NCBI GenBank assembly: GCA_021793575.1
Contig: JAJYSM010000027.1
Span: forward strand, 1 to 40,811
DNA from: Pseudomonadota bacterium
GTDB taxonomy: Bacteria; Pseudomonadota; Gammaproteobacteria; Xanthomonadales; Rhodanobacteraceae
Reading direction: 5' to 3'
DNA: 40,811 nucleotides
Part shown: positions 35,855-40,811 of the stretch, one piece after another
Layout of the letters: each line of letters opens with the position of its first letter
Numbering within the stretch: position 1 is the stretch's first letter
The notes under the pieces: generated by a model
Database searches by the model: none
The model's input: the letters and a program-made list of their open reading frames with translations, nothing else
What the model was told of the DNA's origin: nothing
Program-made: the position numbers and the translations under genes

Positions 35855-36399
35855 GTGATGTTGATCTGCTGCCGCGTGAAATCCGCTGCGTGCTGGTGCC
35901 GGTAGGCAACCTGCGCCTGCTGTTGCCCAACGCCACCGTCGCCGAAGTGATCACCCAGGGCACACCCGAGCCAGTGCCGGATGCACCGCAGTGGTTGCTC
36001 GGCCGCATCGCCTGGCGTGGCTGGCGCGTGCCGCTGGTGTCGTTCACGCAGCTGGCCGGCGCCGAGGAGGGCGACGCCGCGCTGAGCGTGCGCGTGGCGG
36101 TGCTCAAGGCGCTCGGCGGCGATCCGAAGCTGCCGTTCATCGCCGTACTGACGCAGGGCTTCCCGCGTCTGGCCACGCTGAACGCCGAGCTGATCATCCC
36201 CACCCATGACGGCAGCGCGCTGCCTCCGGGCGTGCGCGCCCAGGTGCTGGTGCGCGACGACGTGGCGGTGATTCCCGATCTGGAGTGGATCGAGGCCGAG
36301 CTGCTCGGCCTGCTCGACGCCGCCGACGCGAGCGAGTCGGCGGCAGCGGTTGCCGTGAATGATGATGAGCCTGCCGAGTCGTCCGGCACGGACGACTGA
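35851..36399 (+). CDS. chpC: CheW-like protein ChpC
   Basis: Second CheW-like coupler of the Pil-Chp operon, 182 residues. The fold is visible in PVGNLRLLLPNATVAEVI, PVPDAPQWLLGRIAWRGWRVPLVSF and the final strand region QVLVRDDVAVIPDLEWIEAEL. The acidic C-terminal tail (DASESAAAVAVNDDEPAESSGTDD is split here only for description) follows the fold. The ATG overlaps the chpB stop. chpD and chpE, present in Pseudomonas, do not follow; the next gene is the convergent rsmE, 14 bases away. Confidence 0.9.
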   Translation: MSDVDLLPREIRCVLVPVGNLRLLLPNATVAEVITQGTPEPVPDAPQWLLGRIAWRGWRVPLVSFTQLAGAEEGDAALSVRVAVLKALGGDPKLPFIAVLTQGFPRLATLNAELIIPTHDGSALPPGVRAQVLVRDDVAVIPDLEWIEAELLGLLDAADASESAAAVAVNDDEPAESSGTDD

Positions 36400-36413
36400 G
36401 CGGCGCGCTTCTT

Positions 36414-37148
36414 CTAGAAGTCGCCGTGGCACGCCTGCAGTGCGGCCAGCGCAGCCAGCCCCGCGGTCTCGGTGCGCAGGATGCGTGGCCCCAGCCGCAG
36501 CCCGTCGAAGCCGGCTGCGCCCAGCGCGCGGATGTCGCGCTCGCCCAGCCCGCCCTCTGGTCCCACCACCAGCAGGCCGCCCGCGTTTCCGAAACGCAGC
36601 TCACGCGGCGTGCGCGCTGCCTCGGGCAGCAACGCCAGACGCAGCGCAGCGTCCCCCTGCAGGCCGTCCAGCCAGGCCGATAGAGACAGCGCCGGGGTGA
36701 TTTCCGGCAGTCGCGCGCGGCCGCTCTGCTCGCAGGCGCTGGCCGCCACCGCACGCCAGTGCGCCAGCCGCTTTTCAGCGCGGGCCGCGTCCAGTTTCAC
36801 CTCCGAACGCTCGGTCAGCAGCGGCACGATGCGGGCCACGCCCAACTCGCTCGCCTTCTGCACGATCAGATCCATCTTCTCGCCGCGTGCCACGCCCTGC
36901 GCCAGCGTGAGCGCCAGCGGCGATTCGTTGGCCAGCGGCTGCCGCGCTGTCACCCGCACCACCACTTCGCGCTTGCCCAGCGCCACGATCACCGCCGGGT
37001 AGTCGCAGCCGTCGCCGTTGAACAGAATCAGCGGGTCGCCCACGGCCAGCCGCAGCACGCGCGCCACGTGTTCGGCTGCCTGCGTCGGCAGCGCCCATTC
37101 GGTGCCGCTGGCAAGTGCCAGCGAGGCGTGGATACGGATGTCTCGCAT
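36414..37148 (-). CDS. rsmE: 16S rRNA (uracil-1498-N3) methyltransferase RsmE
   Basis: SPOUT-class methyltransferase that modifies U1498 in the decoding centre of 16S rRNA. The 244-residue protein has an N-terminal PUA-like half (HVARVLRLAVGDPLILFNGDG), a helix with QGVARGEKMDLIVQKASELG, and the trefoil-knot SAM-binding block LLVVGPEGGLGERDI followed by LRLGPRILRTETAGLAALA. These are the family signatures. The start at 37148 (MRDIRIH) is chosen by family length. In Pseudomonas, too, it lies close behind the chp genes. Confidence 0.96.
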   Translation of the reverse strand: MRDIRIHASLALASGTEWALPTQAAEHVARVLRLAVGDPLILFNGDGCDYPAVIVALGKREVVVRVTARQPLANESPLALTLAQGVARGEKMDLIVQKASELGVARIVPLLTERSEVKLDAARAEKRLAHWRAVAASACEQSGRARLPEITPALSLSAWLDGLQGDAALRLALLPEAARTPRELRFGNAGGLLVVGPEGGLGERDIRALGAAGFDGLRLGPRILRTETAGLAALAALQACHGDF

Positions 37149-37327
37149 GGCGCGGCCGACCGAAAAACGCAGCATAGCCGAGCTGCGCAGGCTCGACGCA
37201 GACTCGCTCCCGCGAGCAGGAAAGCTGAATCCCGGCGAGAGGGTGGTCGCTGCAGCATTTGCCTCGTGCCGGGGATCGGTGCAGCATGCGCTGACCCGCT
37301 GCGGCTGGAATCCAGAGGTATCTCGTC

Positions 37328-37651
37328 ATGTCCATGCCATGCATTGCCACGCTCGCCCTGATGACCGCGCTCGGCCTCAGCGCGGCGGTAGACGCACAGC
37401 AGGCCACGCCGGCCGCTGCGGCTCCCTCCGACCAGGCGCGTCAGGACGCCTCCGCGTCACGCCATCGCATCCTCAAGCCCGGCGACCGCAACTGCCTGCA
37501 AAGCACCGGCAGCCTGATCCCGCCGCGCAAGGGCGAATGCCTGCCGGTGGCCGGCCGCAGCTACAGCGGGCGCGAGCTGCGCCGCACCGGCGCCATCGAT
37601 ACCGCCCACGCGCTGCAGATGCTCGATCCCCGCATCAGCCTCGGCCACTGA
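37328..37651 (+). CDS. Small secreted protein of unknown function
   Basis: A 107-residue product with a signal peptide (MSMPCIATLALMTALGLSAA, likely cut after AVDAQ). A short Ala/Gln-rich linker follows. The mature C-terminal 60 residues carry two cysteines in CLQSTGSLIPPRKGECLPVA and then GRSYSGRELRRTG and ALQMLDPRISL. The two cysteines probably form a disulfide. I recognise no named family, though proteins with this CLxxTGSLIPP pattern seem to occur in relatives. The ATG at 37328 follows AGAGGT; the in-frame ATG at 37334 would also work. It lies between rsmE (divergent) and bioA (convergent). Confidence 0.75.
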   Translation: MSMPCIATLALMTALGLSAAVDAQQATPAAAAPSDQARQDASASRHRILKPGDRNCLQSTGSLIPPRKGECLPVAGRSYSGRELRRTGAIDTAHALQMLDPRISLGH

Positions 37652-37670
37652 GCGCTGCGCGACGACTGCA

Positions 37671-39035
37671 TCAGCCGCGCACGGCGCGCTCGATGCCCGC
37701 GATCGCGACGTCCACCAGCTGATCGATCTCCTGCGTGGTCACCACGTACGGCGGCATGAAATACACCACGTCGCCGAGCGGGCGCAGCAGGGCGCCATGC
37801 TGCAGCCCGTGCAGGTAGACGCGCAGGCCGCGCCGCTCGACGGCGGCAAACGGGCGCCGGCTGGCCTTGTCGGCAACCAGCTCGACCGCCGCGATCATGC
37901 CGCACTGGCGCACGTCCGCCACGTGGGGATGGTCGCGCAGCGGCGCCAGCCGCGCCGCCAGATGCGCCGCCAGCAGGCGGTTGTGTTCGAGCACCGGCTC
38001 GTCGCGGAAGATCGCCAGCGTTTCCAGCGCCACGCGGCAGGCCAGCGGGTTGCCGGTGTAGCTGTGCGAATGCAGGAACGCCTTGCCGGCGCTGTATTCG
38101 GCGTAGAACGCCGCATAGACATCGCGGGTGGTGAGCACCGCGGACAGCGGCAGGAAACCGCCGGTGAGGCCTTTCGACAGGCACAGGAAATCCGGGCTCA
38201 CACGCGCCTGCTCGCAGGCGAACAGCGTGCCGGTGCGGCCGAAGCCCACGGCGATCTCGTCGGCGATGAAGTGCACCGCGAACTCGTCGCACAGTGCGCG
38301 CAGGCCGGTGAGGTAGCCGGGGTGATACATGCGCATGCCGCCGGCGCATTGCACCAGCGGCTCGACAATCACCGCGCAGGTCTCGTGCGCGTGACGCTGC
38401 AGCAGCACGCGCAGTTCGCCCAGCCTGCGCGCGGCGATCTGCGCGGGCGATTCGCCGGGCTCGCCCTGGTAACTGTCCGGCGAAGGCGCCAGGATCGGCG
38501 TCAGCAGCAGCGGCGCGTAGGTCGTGCGGTACAGCGCCACGTCGCTCACCGACAGCGCGCCCAGCGTCTCGCCGTGGTAGCTGCCGCTGAGCGCGATGAA
38601 GCGGGTCTTTTCGCCGTGGCCGAGATTGAGCCAGTAGTGGAAGCTCATCTTCAGCGCCACTTCGATCGCCGCTGAGCCGTTGTCGGCGAGGAACACGCGC
38701 TCCAGTCCGGGCGGGCTGATGCGCACCAGCTCCTCGGCCAGTTCGATCGCCGGTTCATGGGTGAAGCCGCCAAAGATCACGTGCTCCAGTGTGTGCGCCT
38801 GCGCCGCCAGCGCGGCGGCGATGCGCGGGTTGGCGTGGCCAAACAGGTTGGTCCACCACGAGCTGATGCCGTCGAGATAGCGGCGACCGTCGGCGTCAAT
38901 CAGCCAGGCGCCCTCGCCGCGCACGATCGGCACCATCGGAATGCTCTCGTGATCGTGCATCTGGGTGCACGGATGCCACAGGTGTTTCAGGTCGCGCGCG
39001 GCGAGCGCGGCGTTGCGGCTGGTGGTCAGAGTCAT
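37671..39035 (-). CDS. bioA: Adenosylmethionine-8-amino-7-oxononanoate aminotransferase
   Basis: PLP enzyme of biotin synthesis that converts KAPA to DAPA with S-adenosylmethionine as amino donor. The 454-residue protein starts with HLWHPCTQMHDHE, a BioA hallmark, followed by DGISSWWTNLFGHANP. The PLP residues are Asp259-Glu260 (IADEIAVGFGRTG) and Lys288 (LSKGLTGG). The large open frame beyond 39035 is not part of it: MTLTTSRNAA is the family start. No other bio gene is adjacent. It is divergent from the gspN-like gene across 67 bases. Confidence 0.97.
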   Translation of the reverse strand: MTLTTSRNAALAARDLKHLWHPCTQMHDHESIPMVPIVRGEGAWLIDADGRRYLDGISSWWTNLFGHANPRIAAALAAQAHTLEHVIFGGFTHEPAIELAEELVRISPPGLERVFLADNGSAAIEVALKMSFHYWLNLGHGEKTRFIALSGSYHGETLGALSVSDVALYRTTYAPLLLTPILAPSPDSYQGEPGESPAQIAARRLGELRVLLQRHAHETCAVIVEPLVQCAGGMRMYHPGYLTGLRALCDEFAVHFIADEIAVGFGRTGTLFACEQARVSPDFLCLSKGLTGGFLPLSAVLTTRDVYAAFYAEYSAGKAFLHSHSYTGNPLACRVALETLAIFRDEPVLEHNRLLAAHLAARLAPLRDHPHVADVRQCGMIAAVELVADKASRRPFAAVERRGLRVYLHGLQHGALLRPLGDVVYFMPPYVVTTQEIDQLVDVAIAGIERAVRG

Positions 39036-39102
39036 CCGGCTATGATCGGGGCTGCGCGATGGGCGCTCAAGCTCGTCCACCAACCATTCCGGAAATTGCC
39101 GC

Positions 39103-39915
39103 TTGAAGTACCTGCGAAAAGGGTTGCTCGGCCTCGCCGTGCTGCTGCTGGCCGGCGCGCTGCTGCTGTGGTTTCTGCCGGCGCGCTGGCTGCAGCCGCG
39201 GATCGAGGCGCGGCTGCACGGGCTGCGCCTGGCGCAGGTGCAGGGCCTGCTGTGGGACGGCCGCGCCGGGCAGGTGCTGGCCGCCGACGGCCGCGTGCTG
39301 GGCAGCCTGCGCTGGCGCCTGTCGCGGCGCGCGCTGCTCGGTGAGGGAGGCCTGCAGTTGGATTTGGCCGGGCCGCAACTCGGTTTTACAGGTGCAATGC
39401 GGCAGCTGCCGGGCGGCCGCGTCGAGTGGTACGCGGTGACCCTGCACGCCGAGCTTGCGGCCCTGCATCCGCGCTTGACTTCGCCGCTGGGCCAGCCGGG
39501 CGGCACGCTGCAGCTGACCGTCGCGCATGCGCTGCTGCAAGGGGGCTGGCCGCTGCAGCTGCAGGCCACCGCGCAGTGGCAGCATGCGACGCTGCAGACG
39601 CACGCCGGCGCGCTGACGCTGGGCGAGCTGCAGGCACAGGCGCAGGCGCACGACGGCGTGATCCAGGCGCAGCTGCGCGATGACGGGCACGGCCCGCTGC
39701 AGGTCGTGGCGCAGGCGCTGCTGAGTCCGCTCGGCTGGCGACTGGACGCCACGCTGCGCGCCCGACAGACTGATCCGGCGTTGCGCCGCTGGCTGTCCAC
39801 GCTGGGCCCGGCGGACGCGGACGGCACGGTGCATATTCACCGCCGCGGCGGCCTCGCGGGCAAAATGCTCGTTGCGCCGCCAACCACCACCGGAAACCCG
39901 CATGCACCCCGATGA
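39103..39915 (+). CDS. Type II secretion system protein N (GspN) family
   Basis: A 270-residue bitopic inner-membrane protein. One transmembrane helix covers about residues 7-25. The periplasmic part has the family phrases LPARWLQPRIEARLHGLRL and VQGLLWDGRAGQVLAADGRVLGSLRW, followed by repeated beta-strand segments. GspN links the outer-membrane secretin to the inner-membrane platform, but no other gsp gene lies in the window, so this is an orphan whose partner system would be elsewhere. A TTG start at 39103 is the only start in frame at this position. Its 3' end overlaps the next gene by 14 bases. Confidence 0.8.
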   Translation: MKYLRKGLLGLAVLLLAGALLLWFLPARWLQPRIEARLHGLRLAQVQGLLWDGRAGQVLAADGRVLGSLRWRLSRRALLGEGGLQLDLAGPQLGFTGAMRQLPGGRVEWYAVTLHAELAALHPRLTSPLGQPGGTLQLTVAHALLQGGWPLQLQATAQWQHATLQTHAGALTLGELQAQAQAHDGVIQAQLRDDGHGPLQVVAQALLSPLGWRLDATLRARQTDPALRRWLSTLGPADADGTVHIHRRGGLAGKMLVAPPTTTGNPHAPR

Positions 39916-40690
39916 TCTTGCCATGGCGCTGGCCGCCGCCCGCGAAGCCGCCGCCGCTGCCGCCGAAGTGATCCGGCATTACTGGAAGCGCGGCGTGGTG
40001 GTGGAGCTGAAGGCCGACGCGACGCCGGTGACGATCGCCGATCGCGAGGCGGAGCGGGCGATCCGGCAGGTGCTGCAGGCGGCGCTGCCGCAGGCGGCGA
40101 TCTACGGCGAGGAGTTTGGCCACGACGGCGGCAGCGAACCCGGCGGGCTGCTGTGGCTGGTCGATCCGCTCGATGGCACCAAGAGCTTCGTGCGGCGCAC
40201 GCCGTTCTTCTCCACCCAGATCGCGCTGATGGATGCCGACGAACTGATCCTCGGCGTGTCCAGCGCGCCGATCTACGGCGAGACGATGTGGGCCAGCGCC
40301 GGCGGCGGCGCGTGGCTGGACGGCGAGCGTGTGCAGGTGGCTGACACCCGCGCGATCGGGCAGGCCTCGATCTCCACCGGCAACATCAAGACGCTTACCG
40401 CCGATACACGCTGGCAAGCGCTGGGTCAACTCATCCGCGACAGCAACCGCATCCGCGGCTACGGCGATTTCTGCCACTACCACCTGCTGGCGCGCGGCAG
40501 CCTGGATCTGGTGATCGAGTCGGACGTGAACATCCTCGACATCGCCGCGCTGGCGGTGATCGTGCGCGAGGCCGGCGGCGTGTTCACCGATCTGCTGGGT
40601 GCGTCGCTGACGCTGGACACGCGCAGCGTGCTGGCCGGCACGCCGGCGATCCACCGGCAGGCGTTGGGGCGGCTGGCGGCCGCGCGCTAG
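39902..40690 (+). CDS. Inositol monophosphatase family protein, HisN-like
   Basis: A 262-residue, Mg-dependent phosphatase of the IMPase family. Metal ligands are in GEEFG (Glu70 or Glu71) and WLVDPLDGT (Asp88, Asp91); the last metal site is in NILDIAA. The phrases DPLDGTKSFVRR, RGYGDFCHYHLLARG and REAGGVF are closer to HisN-type histidinol-phosphatases than to CysQ or SuhB, from family memory, so either histidinol phosphate or an inositol phosphate may be the substrate. The ATG at 39902 overlaps the gspN-like gene by 14 bases; an in-frame start at 39872 is less family-like. The stop TAG at 40688-40690 lies where an IS element may begin. Confidence 0.88.
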   Translation: MHPDDLAMALAAAREAAAAAAEVIRHYWKRGVVVELKADATPVTIADREAERAIRQVLQAALPQAAIYGEEFGHDGGSEPGGLLWLVDPLDGTKSFVRRTPFFSTQIALMDADELILGVSSAPIYGETMWASAGGGAWLDGERVQVADTRAIGQASISTGNIKTLTADTRWQALGQLIRDSNRIRGYGDFCHYHLLARGSLDLVIESDVNILDIAALAVIVREAGGVFTDLLGASLTLDTRSVLAGTPAIHRQALGRLAAAR

Positions 40691-40811
40691 TGTAGTGTTG
40701 CAATCTTGAATGAACTTATAAACAGTCCGCCTGTCTCATGTTTTACGACGAGGCCAGCGGGAGAGATATCGTGCGAGTTACCCCCCCACATTGTGCTGAG
40801 CGACGAGGAGC
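40690..40811 (+). mobile_element. Probable left end and start of an IS630-family transposase
   Basis: After the phosphatase stop, base composition shifts to A/T-rich for about 80 bases. A GTG at 40771 then starts a frame MRVTPP. One frame over, the residues HIVLSDEE run to the window edge. MRVxPxIVLSDEE is, from memory, the standard N terminus of IS630-family transposases. The two frames meet at a run of seven C residues (40781-40787); one C fewer would join them into MRVTPHIVLSDEE. IS630 elements insert at TA, and the phosphatase TAG supplies one. The rest of the element is outside the window. Confidence 0.5.

Overview
The window is about 40.8 kb of GC-rich, gene-dense chromosome from a gammaproteobacterium. 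The protein sequences, the gene order and the repeats fit the Xanthomonadales, probably Rhodanobacteraceae or Xanthomonadaceae; that placement is inference from family knowledge, not from a search. Almost everything is housekeeping or type IV pilus biology. The one clearly mobile-looking sequence is at the right edge.

Left part (1-17.7 kb): a 470-base stretch without a recognised gene; dxs (isoprenoid precursor and thiamine/PLP precursor synthesis) with an HNH nuclease gene behind it; a SapC-family gene; a three-gene RND efflux operon (outer-membrane factor, adaptor, pump) with ATGA-type overlaps; a GNAT gene; a probable FAD-protein gene scrap; a glycerate-kinase-like gene; the cofactor-flavoured run pdxH / yjbQ-like / BtuF-like; then proC-yggT on the minus strand, diverging from the twitching motors pilT and pilU.

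Middle part (17.7-24.2 kb): a BON-domain periplasmic protein, a large lipoprotein of unknown function, and a minus-strand run gshB-tonB-yqgE-ruvX-pyrB. Most of these genes overlap or nearly touch.

Right part (24.5-36.4 kb): the Pil-Chp chemosensory operon pilG-pilH-pilI-pilJ-chpA-chpB-chpC, which controls type IV pilus extension and retraction. PilJ is the receptor, PilI and ChpC are the CheW-type couplers, ChpA is a 2002-residue multi-Hpt kinase, and PilG and PilH are the response regulators. ChpB is CheB-like but its catalytic serine is alanine, and no pilK (CheR) gene is present, so adaptation by receptor methylation looks lost or rerouted. A good sigma-54 type promoter lies just before pilG. 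After the operon come rsmE, a small secreted protein, bioA, a GspN-like protein and an inositol-monophosphatase/HisN-like enzyme. The window ends in what looks like the start of an IS630-family insertion sequence.

The order pilT/pilU, proC, pyrB, ruvX, yqgE, tonB, gshB, pil-chp, rsmE, bioA matches, from memory, the Pseudomonas aeruginosa PA0392-PA0420 neighbourhood, with yggS, pyrR, pilK, chpD and chpE missing. I did not find a wholly new system. The most interesting items are the serine-less ChpB, the sigma-54 site, the long inverted repeat between pilT and pilU, an unusual pump residue, and repeat elements that touch gene ends.
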